The notes: generated by a model not told the origin, from the sequence alone. A stretch of DNA of 61,620 bases from Bacteroides reticulotermitis JCM 10512 (GCF_000517545.1 NZ_BAIV01000033.1:1-61620), one strand, 5' to 3'; counted from the stretch's first letter, positions 22,013-33,461 are shown. Made by a program: numbers and translations.

Positions 22013-24739
22013 CTATTTATGTATAAGGTTGTTGATGGGGATCTCAATCTCGTAAAAGTATTCTTTGAGCAATCGGTACATCTCAGGGTCGTAGGCTTTC
22101 AGTTTCACCCGGCGATTCACCGAATTGTGTACGCCGTTTGTTGGTTCGGCATAGCGGTTGCAGTTAAAGAATGATTGCACACATTCGGCAAAATACTCCT
22201 CCTTATTGCTGATGGCATACGTATTGCTCCACAAACCTTTGGCCTTGGCTTTGTTCCATAACGTTTCCAGACGGTGGTTGAAGTCCGGTTCTATGCCTAC
22301 GATACCAACCAAGTGAATCAAGTGGGCAAACTCATGAATCAGGATGTTCTCGCCGGTGTATTTATCTTGCGGCAATGCCAGTAGATTCTCTTCGCCACAA
22401 CTGGAAGAGAACTCATCTTCGGGTGCTCCACCGAAGCCACGGGCACGTTTATTCCAAAAAGCAATGCTGTCGGGTGAATTGCAAATGTGAGCGTATTCCG
22501 GTAGGTCGCAAGTTTCTTCATCTTTACCGATAACCATCACATGGCAACCTTTCTTGATCATATGTGCTTTCACATCGGGACGTTTAGCCAGCATCAGGCT
22601 GATGATATCACATGCTTTCAACAATGCTTCGTCGCTAACTCTTTCGGATGAAGTAACATAAAGACCTTCTGTTTCGATATACTTTTTGTAGAAAGAAGGA
22701 ATGTTTTTTCCTTCGGGAACAGAGGTGACAGTACCACGTACGGGGCAGGGCTCGAGTTTCAGTGCGAATCCGCCTCCTGATGCCAGATGAATCGGTAGCC
22801 GACTCTGCTTGTCGACCGTCAGCACTTCCCGCTTATAGTCTTCTGCCTGCTTATTGGCATTGATTCCATCTGCAAAAAGAGTTGCTATGTATTGCTTGCC
22901 GGTAGGAAGGAATGAGAAGTCCAGCGTAATGTCCCGTTCGTCCCAGTTGGTCATTCCACCGATGTACCAATTGGTCTCTTTCTTCCGGGCGGTAACAATG
23001 TACTTTGCCAGTTCGCCTGTGACGATGAAAGTAGAGTCTGTTTTTACAGGCAGCGAAGTGATAAAGTCTACACATTCTTGCTCATGCTCATATTGCGTAG
23101 GCGCATCACACAACATGGTGAAAGGCGAGTCGTGTACAATATAAGCTGCCAATTGGTGACAACGCGTGCCCATGCTCATCGGCGTATAATACACCGCCCG
23201 CCAATCGGCTTTCGTAGCATTACGCATCGCTCCCGGTGTATAATCTACCGGTCCGGCCATCATGCGGATGAAAGGAAACGTTACGTCATACAGCGGCATA
23301 TTGTTTTTTATATCAGTCCATTTAACTTCTTCCATACCAAACAAACCTTCAAAGTTGAGGATATTCGGATAGGTACGGTTGATGCCCGTAGGCTTGTATA
23401 TCCCGTGCAAGTCGAGCGTCAGCTTATGGCGTGCAGTAGCACCTGCAATGCGGTACACCATTTCTATCGCAGTCTGGTCGTCACGATCCAGAAAGTCAAC
23501 TTTAAAACCTTTAATACCCATGGCCGCATACTTTATGCAGGCTGCTTCGAGTTGACTGTCGAGTACGTTGAACACCGTCCATAGCACAATGCCAACCCCT
23601 TTGGAGCGTCCGTAAGCAATCAGCTCGGGCAGATTCAGTTCAGGAATCACCGTTAGCATATCGCCACTCTTAGGCGCGTACCATCCTTCATCCAGAACGA
23701 TAAACTCAATTCCGTTGCGACTGGCAAAGTCGATATAATACTTATAGGTATCCATATTGATGCCGGCTTGGAAGGGTACACCTTTTAAATTCCAGTCGTT
23801 CCACCAATCCCAGGCTACTTTTCCGGTCTCTATCCACGAGGTGTCGCCGATCCGATTGGGTGAAGCCAATGCGTATACCAGATTGTTTACCGGCATATCG
23901 GCATCACGCTCGGTAATGGCTAATACTCGCCAAGGGTACGAGCGCGCACCACGGCCGGATGCAATGAAGTCGGAAGTCTTAGTTACATATTCCTGCTTCC
24001 GCCACGGGTAGAAATCAGTCTCTTTCGGATAAGGAGCAAATACACCTTTCAGGCAAAGTTTCTCTCCCTGCGATTGCACGAACATACCCGGATAACTTTC
24101 GAGATCCGATTCTAATAAGGTTACCTTGGCACTACCGCAATCAACGGTTACGGGGAGAAAGGCTAGCTTAGCCTGTGCTTTCGACAACGGAGTGATGTCG
24201 TATATATTTTGAAAAGCCATCGCCATCGGTTGCTTTTCGTTGGTTGTATAAGGGAGATAAGCGGTATGGTCTTGCTTGAAGCAGAACTCTGCTATTTCAT
24301 CTTTGATAATTACTTCAGTACGTTGCGTCGTGTAAAAACGGTAGGCTATACCCTCATCGTAAGCTCGGAATATGACACCGAAGTTTCCTTTGAGTTGAAG
24401 ATTCAGCTCGTTGCAGCAAGCAGTGAACGCTTTGAAACGGTAGAAAGGAGAAGTTATTTCTTCTTTTATACTCCTCCTTTTATTACCGGTAACTTGAGGG
24501 TTATTACCTATTATATAAGTGTCGCTTAGAACTAAACCTATCTTTGAACGAGAAATCAGGGTGTCATTCTGGTAGGTTACCTGATAAGATAAGGTGTTCC
24601 CGACGGAAATCTCGACCTTCAGTTTCTTATCGGGAGAGAAGAGTTGGAATGTTTTAGGAGTAGCTCCCCAAAGCAAATTGTTCCCACTATATAGAAACAA
24701 ACAAAGAGTAATCAGCTTAAGAGAAATGTTATTTTTCAT
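22013..24739 (-). CDS. GH97 retaining alpha-galactosidase-type enzyme fused to lethal-factor/PPEP-like metallopeptidase domain
   Basis: Exported protein of 908 residues. Residues 1-25 are a signal peptide. About 28-665 form a full GH97 enzyme. KVDFLDRDDQ places an Asp at 415 and NFEGLFGME a Glu at 470, which as I recall are the nucleophile and acid/base positions of the retaining alpha-galactosidase BT1871; inverting GH97 glucosidases lack this Asp. Ordinary GH97 proteins end near residue 665 (GGGFALKLEP). Here about 240 further residues follow in the same frame. They carry HEFAH (802-806), Tyr841 and Glu848 (NKEEYFAE), the HExxH...Y-x6-E arrangement of the anthrax lethal factor/M34 Pro-Pro endopeptidase fold. 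The protein should therefore remove alpha-galactose and perhaps cut a peptide. First gene of the minus-strand arm. Confidence 0.9.
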   Translation of the reverse strand: MKNNISLKLITLCLFLYSGNNLLWGATPKTFQLFSPDKKLKVEISVGNTLSYQVTYQNDTLISRSKIGLVLSDTYIIGNNPQVTGNKRRSIKEEITSPFYRFKAFTACCNELNLQLKGNFGVIFRAYDEGIAYRFYTTQRTEVIIKDEIAEFCFKQDHTAYLPYTTNEKQPMAMAFQNIYDITPLSKAQAKLAFLPVTVDCGSAKVTLLESDLESYPGMFVQSQGEKLCLKGVFAPYPKETDFYPWRKQEYVTKTSDFIASGRGARSYPWRVLAITERDADMPVNNLVYALASPNRIGDTSWIETGKVAWDWWNDWNLKGVPFQAGINMDTYKYYIDFASRNGIEFIVLDEGWYAPKSGDMLTVIPELNLPELIAYGRSKGVGIVLWTVFNVLDSQLEAACIKYAAMGIKGFKVDFLDRDDQTAIEMVYRIAGATARHKLTLDLHGIYKPTGINRTYPNILNFEGLFGMEEVKWTDIKNNMPLYDVTFPFIRMMAGPVDYTPGAMRNATKADWRAVYYTPMSMGTRCHQLAAYIVHDSPFTMLCDAPTQYEHEQECVDFITSLPVKTDSTFIVTGELAKYIVTARKKETNWYIGGMTNWDERDITLDFSFLPTGKQYIATLFADGINANKQAEDYKREVLTVDKQSRLPIHLASGGGFALKLEPCPVRGTVTSVPEGKNIPSFYKKYIETEGLYVTSSERVSDEALLKACDIISLMLAKRPDVKAHMIKKGCHVMVIGKDEETCDLPEYAHICNSPDSIAFWNKRARGFGGAPEDEFSSSCGEENLLALPQDKYTGENILIHEFAHLIHLVGIVGIEPDFNHRLETLWNKAKAKGLWSNTYAISNKEEYFAECVQSFFNCNRYAEPTNGVHNSVNRRVKLKAYDPEMYRLLKEYFYEIEIPINNLIHK

Positions 24740-25128
24740 AATTGGTTATTGTATTTCGTACAGTGCAAAATAAGCGATAAAAAAAGAAAAAGAAGGACTA
24801 AATACTATAATGTAATAGCATAATAGTCCAAGAAAGCTCTTTTCAGAACTTATTCATCCTTCCTTCAGCCTTGCAAAATTATCGGAGGTAAAACCGTAGA
24901 CATTGCTGTATTGACTTCGGGAGCCTACAAATCTTGTCTTTCAATGTCGAAGCAATGGAAAAAAAGTCCAGAAGCATGGAAAAAAGGTCTAAACGCGTAT
25001 ATTGAGTACAACTAACAGACTATTTTGTCATCCTTCTAGATTTTTGTTTTATCGGCTTAACATCGGAATGGCTTTCTTTGCCGTATACATTGTTAATGTC
25101 TGATATAACAAACGAAACACATATAATT
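24740..25128. promoter_or_regulatory. Divergent control region of the utilisation locus
   Basis: Non-coding gap of 389 bp between the two divergent arms, so it should hold both promoters and the regulator's binding sites. No perfect TANNTTTG box was found for either arm. The rest is A/T-rich, with no gene. Confidence 0.6.
24949..24990 (+). repeat. Direct repeat, candidate HTCS operator
   Basis: GAAGCAATGGAAAAAAAGTC at 24949 is followed immediately by GAAGCATGGAAAAAAGGTCT at 24971, two near-identical units spaced 22 bp, about two helical turns. The spacing and the position between the divergent arms suit a site bound by the AraC-type domain of the locus regulator. This is inference. Confidence 0.5.
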
Positions 25129-27563
25129 ATGAAGAAACAACTCCAACTCCTCTTCGGTAGTATCGCCCTTCTGGCGTGAGCGCTTTTCATAGCACATATG
25201 AACAGCCTGATGCGCCGATTAAAGAAGTACCTTTTACGCAAGTTCATCTGGATGATCACTTCTGGTCATCTCGTATTGAGATAAATCGTACCGTTTCTAT
25301 TCCTTCCGCTTTTAAAGAATGCGAGAAGAATGGACGCTTTGATAACTTTGCCATCGCAGGCGGGTTAAAGAAAGGTGAGCACCGGGGCGATTTCTCTTTT
25401 GACGATACGGATCCTTATAAAATAATAGAAGGTGCTTCTTATTCGCTTGCCGTGAAATATGATAAAACACTGGATGCTTATCTAGATAGTGTGATTACAC
25501 TTATTGCAGCTGCTCAGGAACCCGATGGTTACTTGACTACTTGTGTTACTAATAATTGCACACGTCTTTCAGGCTGGTGGGGAACACATCGTTGGGAGAA
25601 GATCAATAGTCACGAACTATATAATAGTGGACATTTGTATGAAGCTGCTGTCGCTCACTATCAGTCTACCGGCAAACGTACGTTGCTCGATGTAGCCATT
25701 AAAAACGCTGATTTGGTATGTCAGGTTTTTGGCCCCGCTGAAGGACAAAAGCATGTACCTTCCGGACATCCGATTGCAGAGATGGCATTGGCTAAATTAT
25801 ATAAGGTAACGGGCGATGAGAAATACTTGAAAATGGCTAAATACTTTGTCGAAGAAACAGGTCGCGGTACCGATGGTCATCGACTCAGTGAATATAGTCA
25901 GGATCATAAGCCGATTCTTGAACAGGATGAGATCGTAGGACATGCAGTGCGTGCCGGCTATCTTTATTCAGGGGTAGCTGATGTTGCTTCTTTGACACAC
26001 GACACAGCGTACTTCAATGCATTGACTCGTATTTGGGATAATATGGCCAGTAAGAAACTCTTTATTACCGGAGGAATCGGTTCTCGTCCTCAGGGGGAAG
26101 GGTTCGGACCTAATTACGAATTGAATAACCACACCGCCTACTGTGAAACCTGTGCGGCTATTGCCAATGTTTATTGGAATCATCGTATGTTCTTGGCAAC
26201 AGGTGATGCAAAATATGCGGATGTTGTAGAACGGGCACTTTACAACGGAGTAATTTCCGGTGTATCGTTGAGTGGCGATAAGTTCTTCTACGATAACCCG
26301 CTCGAATCTATGGGACAACACGAACGCCAACATTGGTTTGGTTGTGCTTGCTGTCCGGGTAATGTAACTCGTTTTATGGCTTCCGTACCTTATTATATGT
26401 ATGCAACTCAGGGGAATGACGTGTATATCAACTTATACATTCAAAGTCAGGCAGACATTCAGACAGACAATAATAAAATAGCGTTTAAGCAGACTACGGA
26501 TTATCCGTGGGATGGCAAGGTATCGATTACCATTGATCCCGAGACTGAACAGAAATTTGCTTTGCGCGTTCGCATTCCCGGATGGGCGCAGGTATCACCA
26601 GTCCCAACCGATCTTTATTCATTTACCGATAAAGCGGAGCCTTATGTGATCTCGGTTAATGGAAAGAAAGTAGATATTAGACCTAGTGAAGGCTACGCTA
26701 CGATTATTCGCAGTTGGAAAGCAGGTGATATAGTGGAGGTTGATCTTCCGATGCCTGTACGCCGTGTTCGTGCGAATCAGAATGTAGAAGATGATCGTGG
26801 CAAATTGGCTATTGAACGTGGACCGATCATGTTCTGTCTCGAAGGGAAAGATCAATCGGATAGCCTTGTATTTAATAAGTTCATCCCGGATGGTACTCAA
26901 ATGAAAGCGACTTATGAGGCTAATTTGTTGAACGGGGTCATGGTGCTGAGCGGTACGGCAAAGGAAATAGCGAAAGACGGCAGTGTGAAGGATGTACCTT
27001 TTAAAGCTATTCCGTATTCAACATGGAATAACCGTGGAGCCGACCAGATGGCTGTATGGATTCCGGAAGCCGCCGAATATGCTCGTCCGACTCCTGAACC
27101 GACTATTGCGAGTAAGGCGCGTACGTTAATGATACAAGCTCCTATACAGAAAGATGCTCCGGTCTCTTCTACTGTTGAAACTTGGGCTTGGGGAGTGAAT
27201 GATCAGTGGGAACCGAAACGTTCGTCGGATATTTCGAAACCATACCACTATTGGTGGTTGCGAAATGGAACGCTCGAAACATTGGCTTATCAATTCGATC
27301 GATCTTACACAGTATCCAATGTAGAAGTATATTGGTTGGACTTCGATCATTACGATGGTGACTTCCGAGTGCCTGAGAGTTGGAAACTCTACTATAAGGC
27401 AGGCAATACATGGAAAGAAGTGGAGGCTCTGACTCCATATACAGTCAAGAAAGACTGTTATAATAGCTTAGATTTTAAACCGGTGGAAACAACCGGATTG
27501 AAGATAGCCGCTCAATTACAAAAAGGAGTATCGGGTGGTGTCATAGAGTGGAAAGTAAACTGA
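25129..27563 (+). CDS. GH127 beta-L-arabinofuranosidase, second paralogue (signal peptide frameshifted)
   Basis: Second GH127 enzyme, about 811 residues. The full catalytic signature is present: GEGFG for the acid/base, AYCETCAA and FGCACCPGN for the zinc cluster and nucleophilic Cys. The C-terminus (about the last 160 residues) is a discoidin-like module like that of the minus-strand paralogue. The signal peptide starts at ATG 25129 (MKKQLQLLFGSIALLA) and then hits TGA; adding one G near 25176 (GCGTG to GCGGTG) joins it to VSAFHSTYEQPDAP. It opens the plus-strand arm, 39 bp before SusC. Two GH127 copies in one locus suggest different linkages or chain positions. Confidence 0.91.
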
Positions 27564-27602
27564 ATGTAAGTCAAATAGAAATATTAACCTTTTAAAAAAG
27601 AG

Positions 27603-30600
27603 ATGTATATGAAAACACATGAAAATCGAGCCTTGTTTAGCAAAACGTTGCTCAGGGCGACAGCCTGTCTTTTCTTTACTGCTGGTGTTGGGTATAGTCC
27701 GGCATTTGCACTACCAGAAATGACAGAAGTTATGGGAACCGAGATTGTCCAGCAACAGACTGTGGCGATCAGTGGTATAGTAAAAGATAAGAGTGGCGAT
27801 CCGATAGTTGGTGCCAATATTCTAGAGAAAGGAACATCGAATGGTGTTGTAACCAACCTCAGCGGGCAGTATAATCTGCGGGTAAAAGGACCAAAGTCGA
27901 TGTTAGTCGTTTCTTATATTGGTTATAAATCGCAGGAAATTGCTATTGGAAGTAGTCGTAAGATAGATGTAATTCTTGAAGAAGATGCGGAACTGATTGA
28001 TGAAATTGTAGTAATCGGTTACGGTACACAGCGTAAAGGAGATGTGACGAGTGCAGTCTCCAGTGTGAAAGCCGAAGACTTTACGATTGGTAAAATTGGT
28101 GATGCCGCTGAACTGATTAAAGGTAAAGTAGCCGGTTTGACTATTGCGAAAGGTTCGGGTGACCCGAATGCGGAATCGACCATTCGTTTGCGTGGTGTGA
28201 TTTCCCTTGAGGGAGGTTCAACGCCTTTAGTGTTGGTTGATGGAATTGAAGGAAATCTAGGGACGGTAGCTCCTGAGAACATTGCTTCTATCGATGTGTT
28301 GAAAGATGCTTCCGCTGCTGCTATTTACGGAACACGTGGTGCAAACGGGGTAATCCTTATTACAACTAAATCCGGTAAACGCGAATCACGTGCTACTGCC
28401 AGCTATTCGGGTTATGCGTCGTTTAGTAAGTTTGGTAAAAAACTAGATTTCATGGGGCCGGAAGATATACGGCAAGGGTTAACAAACTTCACAGACAAAG
28501 GATATGATACTGACTGGCTGGACGCTGTATCCCGTACCGCATTTACACATAATCATAATTTCAACATTACAGGTGGTTCCAAATCGACTACTTATTCTGC
28601 CGACTTCAATTATCGCAAAGAAGAAGGTGTGATCATCGATACGTTCAATGAGGAGATGAAAATGAGTTTTGATGTTTCTCATTGGATGCTGAATGATATG
28701 TTGAAGGTTAATTTCAATATGTTGAAAGGATTGCATAAGAACAGTGCGACTAATGCCAGTAACGGTGGTGATACCAATATTTATCGCCAGGCCATTATGC
28801 GTAATCCGACAGAGCCCATCCGGAATGACGATGGTACGTATTATGAAAACTTCCAGGTGAACTATTATTATAATCCGGTAGGTATGGTCAAAGAACGTAC
28901 AGGTAACTATACGAACGAGTGGACCCGTATGACCGGTAATCTCACTTTTGAGCCCATTAAGGGCTGGCAAACGAACCTCATGTTAGCTACTCGTCGCACC
29001 AATGCGCATGATAAAGGATATTATACTTCTCAATATTTTTCTCAGAAGATGGAGAACCACACAGGTTATGCCTACCATTCATTTGCTGAGAGCCGCACAG
29101 ACAACCTAGAGATTACCTCTAAGTATAATGCGACTTGGGGAGAACATCGTTTCGATGGTTTGGCCGGTTATAGTTATCAGTACAATGTTAATGAAGGTTT
29201 CAATGCGAATAACTATGATTTCCAGAATGACTTTTTTGAATATAATAAACTGGGTATCGGAGCGGCTTTGAAAGAAGGTAAAGCGGGATGGGTAGCTATA
29301 AGAACGACAATAAACTGATAGGCTTTTTCGGACGTGTTAGCTACGGTTATGCAAACAAATACAATGCTCTGGTCAGTGTGCGTCAGGAAGGCTCTTCCAA
29401 GTTCGGAGAGAATAATAAATGGGGTACTTTCCCTTCCGTTTCTTTAGGATGGACGATCAGCAATGAACAGTTTATGAAAGGCATTACTTGGCTGAATAAC
29501 CTGAAGTTGCGTGCAGGTTACGGAGTAACCGGAGTTATTCCCAGTGCTTCTTATCAGTCACTTACCCAATATAGCTTGGGTGACTCTTATTACTATGAAA
29601 ATGGAAAGTGGAAACCCGGTTTGGTTGTGAATTCCAATCCGAATCCCGACTTGAAGTGGGAAACTTCCGCCGAGTTCAACTTCGGTTTGGATTGGAGTGT
29701 GTTGAACGATCGTTTGAGCGGATCGGTTGACGTATATACCAAGAAAACATCTGATATGTTGTGGTGGTTCACCGTTCCTACTCCTCCGAACTTGTACAAC
29801 AGAACACTAGCCAATGTAGGCGAAATGCGTAACTCCGGTGTTGAGATCGCAATCAATGCGACTCCGGTGCAAACTAAAAACTTTGAATGGAAAACGACCG
29901 CAACGATGTCGCATAATGTGAATAAACTGTTAAGTCTTTCAAATGATTTATACGAAACAACTAACCAGATTGATGACGCTGGTCTTGGCGAACCGATCAG
30001 TTTGTCAACTCAACGTTTGGAAGTCGGTAAGTCTATCGGTAACTTTTATGGAATGAAGTCGGTTGGTGTTTCTGAAAACGGCTTGTGGATGATTGAGAAT
30101 GTGAAAACAGGTAAGATCGAAGAGTTTACTGACAATATGTTGAGTAATGATGATTATCGTCAATACTTGGGAAATACACTTCCAAAAGTTTACCTGGGTT
30201 GGAGCAATACCTTCCGTTACAAGAACTTCGATCTCTCTTTCCAGATGACCGGACAGTTCGGATTTAAGATTCTGAATGAGGCACGTGCTTACTATGAGAA
30301 TAACTCAGTAGCTTACAATCGCTTGAAGAGTGTACGGAATGCACCTTATGGTGGAGAAAACGTATTGTCGACAGCACAGAAGCAAACATTTGTCAGCTAT
30401 TATCTTGAGAAAGGTGATTTCCTGAAGATGACCAATATGACTCTGGGTTATACTGTTCCTTTGAGAAATAATACGTTTGTGAAGAACATTCGCGCTTATG
30501 TATCCGGAGATAACTTATTCTGTATTACAGGATATGACGGCTTGGATCCGGAGCTCTCTAACTCTGATGCGCGTTCGGCTGGTATTGACTGGCGCGACAA

Positions 30601-30649
30601 ATATCCTAGCATCCGTTCATTTACTTTTGGAGTTAATATTACATTTTAA
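27603..30649 (+). CDS. SusC-like TonB-dependent outer-membrane transporter (frameshifted)
   Basis: Outer-membrane importer of about 1,015 residues. Order: signal peptide (about 1-36), CarboxypepD_reg-like domain (about 54-128, ISGIVKDKSGDPIVGANI), TonB-box/plug start (DEIVVIGYGTQRKGDVTSAV), plug, and a 22-strand-type barrel ending in FTFGVNITF. It imports the glycan or glycopeptide captured by SusD using TonB energy. The frame breaks near 29288; one added base (GCGGGATGGG to GCGGGGATGGG) joins KAG to MGSYKNDNKLIGFFGRVSYG. It is followed 11 bp later by its SusD partner. ATG at 27609 is an alternative start. Confidence 0.92.
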
Positions 30650-30660
30650 ATAAGATAACT

Positions 30661-32340
30661 ATGAAAACAATAATAAGAAAAACTCTTTTAGCTTCAGTCC
30701 TGGGAGCAGCTACACTTACCTTAGGAGGCTGTACCGACTTGGACGAAACGATCTATGATACGATAGCTTCCGAGAAATATGAATTCTCAGAAGAGGATGC
30801 AGCCAGTATGTTTGCTCCCGTATACAGTAGTCTACGCAGTGTATATTGGGGATGGTTCGGCCTAGCGGATATAATGGATGAGTCTTCGGATGTGTGGTGC
30901 ACCCCTTATCGTGTAGGTATTGGTTGGGGAGACCTTTATGTGTCAATGCATAAACATCAGTTCCATTCGCAAATCGGACACTTTGAAGTGGCTTGGAACA
31001 ATAATTATGCAGGTATAAACGCTTGTAATAAGCTATTGGCTGATGAAGCGGTACAAACTTCAGAGTCGGCTGTAGCTCAATTACGTGCCTACCGTGCGCT
31101 CTACTATTATTTGTTGTTTGACTTGTTCCGTAACATTCCGTTGGATACGACTTTTGATCACCCGAAAGGATGGTTGCCCGAGCAAGCGACCCCACAAGCA
31201 ACTTGGGATTTTATCATTAGTGAGTTGAATGCGGTTCAAGATAAATGCGGTGACAAAGTCGAAATGGGGAAAATCAATAACTATACCGTTCATATGATTT
31301 TGGCTAAGATGTATTTAAATCACAATGCATGGTTTAAAGATTACTCGGATGATTCTTGGTATGGAAAGGCTATAGACGAATTGAATCAGGTCTTGAAAGG
31401 TCCGTTCTCGCTCTCTACCAATTATTCGGATAACTTTAAAGAAGATATTTCCAGCTCACCGGAAGTGATTTTCGGTATTCCTTTCGCCGAGAAATATGCC
31501 GGAGGTAATTATTTCGCCAACAAATGGATGCATACTGCCGGACGTGTGACTTGGAATTTTAACGGATGGGCTACAGGTGGTAGTACTGTATTACCTCAAT
31601 TCTTGGATACCTATGATTCCAAAGATAGTCGCTATACAGACTGCTGGATTGTAGGACAACAATATGATTACACCGGTGCTCCTATTTATGTGGAAGGTGA
31701 ACCGTTGGTTTATACGAAAGAGATACATAGCATTGACAACCCCGGATGTTATCCTTTTGAAGGAGCACGTTTAGTGAAATACGAAATACTCGCGGGTGAC
31801 TTCGGTACCTCTTACGATGATGTTCCTTTCTTCCGTTTGGCTGATGCATACTTGATGAAAGCGGAATGCTTGCTCCGCATGGGAGGTTATAACGGGGAAA
31901 CTGAGCAAGACGGTGCTGATCTTGTTACCAAAGTACGTCAGCGTGCATTTAAGACTGATCCGGCAAAAGCCGTACGTACAGTAGCTCAACTGAAAGGCGG
32001 AAGTAACTATGCATATGGTCATCACGAAAATCAAGGTAAGATGGGTGAAGCCGATATTTGGGTTACTACCAATGAAGGAGGTGCCGATATTGAATTAGGA
32101 GGCTTACTAGACGAGTTAGCTTGGGAGTTTGCAGCTGAGGCGCACCGCCGTCAGGATCTGGTTCGTTTCCGCATTAAGGGTACCGAACAGAATGTTTACA
32201 ATGGAAAATCATGGTTCTGTAAAGACGCGAAAGAAGATAAGACGGACAGACATTGTGATATATTCCCGATTCCTAAAGTAGCACTTGACGGCAACATGAA
32301 GCTGAAACAAAATTCAGGTTATGGTGCAACAGTACAATGA
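30661..32340 (+). CDS. SusD-like surface glycan-binding lipoprotein
   Basis: Lipoprotein of 559 residues with the lipobox LGGC and acidic residues directly after Cys (CTDLDE), as in surface-exported Bacteroides lipoproteins. The RagB/SusD helical fold is supported by the TPR-like segment QLRAYRALYYYLLFDLFRNI and the C-terminal region WEFAAEAHRRQDLVRF, typical of SusD. It caps the adjacent SusC and delivers ligand. Ligand specificity cannot be read from sequence. Confidence 0.93.
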   Translation: MKTIIRKTLLASVLGAATLTLGGCTDLDETIYDTIASEKYEFSEEDAASMFAPVYSSLRSVYWGWFGLADIMDESSDVWCTPYRVGIGWGDLYVSMHKHQFHSQIGHFEVAWNNNYAGINACNKLLADEAVQTSESAVAQLRAYRALYYYLLFDLFRNIPLDTTFDHPKGWLPEQATPQATWDFIISELNAVQDKCGDKVEMGKINNYTVHMILAKMYLNHNAWFKDYSDDSWYGKAIDELNQVLKGPFSLSTNYSDNFKEDISSSPEVIFGIPFAEKYAGGNYFANKWMHTAGRVTWNFNGWATGGSTVLPQFLDTYDSKDSRYTDCWIVGQQYDYTGAPIYVEGEPLVYTKEIHSIDNPGCYPFEGARLVKYEILAGDFGTSYDDVPFFRLADAYLMKAECLLRMGGYNGETEQDGADLVTKVRQRAFKTDPAKAVRTVAQLKGGSNYAYGHHENQGKMGEADIWVTTNEGGADIELGGLLDELAWEFAAEAHRRQDLVRFRIKGTEQNVYNGKSWFCKDAKEDKTDRHCDIFPIPKVALDGNMKLKQNSGYGATVQ

Positions 32341-32378
32341 GTTTACGAAGAATATCTTACTAATAACGGAATACTAAT

Positions 32379-33374
32379 ATGAAAAAGAACTTAATATATA
32401 CATTAATAGGATGTTTCATGCTTGCATTTGCTGCCTGTGACGATATAGAAGACGCAACCAGTAAGCATGTGTATGGAGAAAATGAAAATCCTTATTTGAA
32501 AGTGAATGCGGCTGCAACAGTTACTACCAGTCTGAAATTTCCGGTAGCACGTTTTGAACCTCAAACTCTTAATTTGAAAGACTACGCCGCCAAGTTTCAT
32601 GATTATCTGGGTATGACAGTAGACGAAGCTGTCTCTGCTTTGGCCGATGGGAGTGTGGTGTTTTACAATATCAATAGTAGTAAGGGGAGCTGGAATAAAG
32701 CGGCTATGACTAAAGGAACTACCGGATGGTACTATAATACCGCAGGTGGAGTCTCTGAAAAAGAAAATGCAATTGCTTCTCTTGAATTGGATAAAGATGC
32801 AAAAACGCTTGTTGTCAGCATGATAGACGGTGCTCCCGTAGGTACATCATTGAACTTGAATGTGGGCTTTGCGCTAAATGGGCCTGATTATGACAACTAT
32901 GTTCGCTTCTCGTTCACGGTGACAGTTACCGATCCGGGACGTATCATTGTAACCGATAATATTCCGACTGGTGACTATGCTTCTTTCCAGATAGACTTTG
33001 CAGACCATGAAAATGTAATTGTAGAGAATCTCGGAATGACTTTGAAAGAGTTCACTGCAGCATGTAAAGACAGTGAAGGAGACATTGCTTTGTATATGGT
33101 AGATAATACCACAGGTGCTTGGGATAAAGAAAGTGCATATACGGCAGGAGGAAGTGGAATCAGCTATTGGTTGGATGCAAATTGTAAGGTAACGACATGG
33201 AACACGGCCGGCTTTACCTTGTTTGTCGAAACGAGTGATGATGGAAGTTTTGTTGCAATTGGGCGCGCTCCGGCCATCGCTTCGGGTACTAAGATCAATA
33301 TAAGGTTTGTCTATGCGTCGAAGAGTGATGATAGTAAGTTCATCGAGTTCATTGTAAATGCTACTTTTGACTAA
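32379..33374 (+). CDS. Surface lipoprotein with two DUF4859-like repeats, putative glycan-binding protein
   Basis: Lipoprotein of 331 residues with lipobox FAAC followed by acidic DDIED, suggesting surface exposure. Two similar domains of about 140 residues follow (about 55-185 and 195-331), each running from a conserved start through GAW/GSWNK and a W-rich middle to a final FxVxVT or FIVNATF strand. I recognise these as DUF4859-type modules, common in Bacteroides surface proteins. Its place after SusD is the usual place for a surface glycan-binding protein. No catalytic motif is seen. Confidence 0.78.
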   Translation: MKKNLIYTLIGCFMLAFAACDDIEDATSKHVYGENENPYLKVNAAATVTTSLKFPVARFEPQTLNLKDYAAKFHDYLGMTVDEAVSALADGSVVFYNINSSKGSWNKAAMTKGTTGWYYNTAGGVSEKENAIASLELDKDAKTLVVSMIDGAPVGTSLNLNVGFALNGPDYDNYVRFSFTVTVTDPGRIIVTDNIPTGDYASFQIDFADHENVIVENLGMTLKEFTAACKDSEGDIALYMVDNTTGAWDKESAYTAGGSGISYWLDANCKVTTWNTAGFTLFVETSDDGSFVAIGRAPAIASGTKINIRFVYASKSDDSKFIEFIVNATFD

Positions 33375-33387
33375 AAGAGCGACCGGA

Positions 33388-33430
33388 GAGGATAATGGAT
33401 TGATTTGTTTCTAAATAATCGATTATCCTC
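33388..33430 (+). terminator. Stem-loop between locus genes
   Basis: GAGGATAATGGATT pairs with AATCGATTATCCTC (13 of 14 positions) around a 15-nt loop. There is no proper T run after it, so it may stabilise or attenuate the transcript and not end it fully. Confidence 0.5.
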
Positions 33431-33461
33431 TTCCAATCATTAACTTTAATATCTACCGAAT

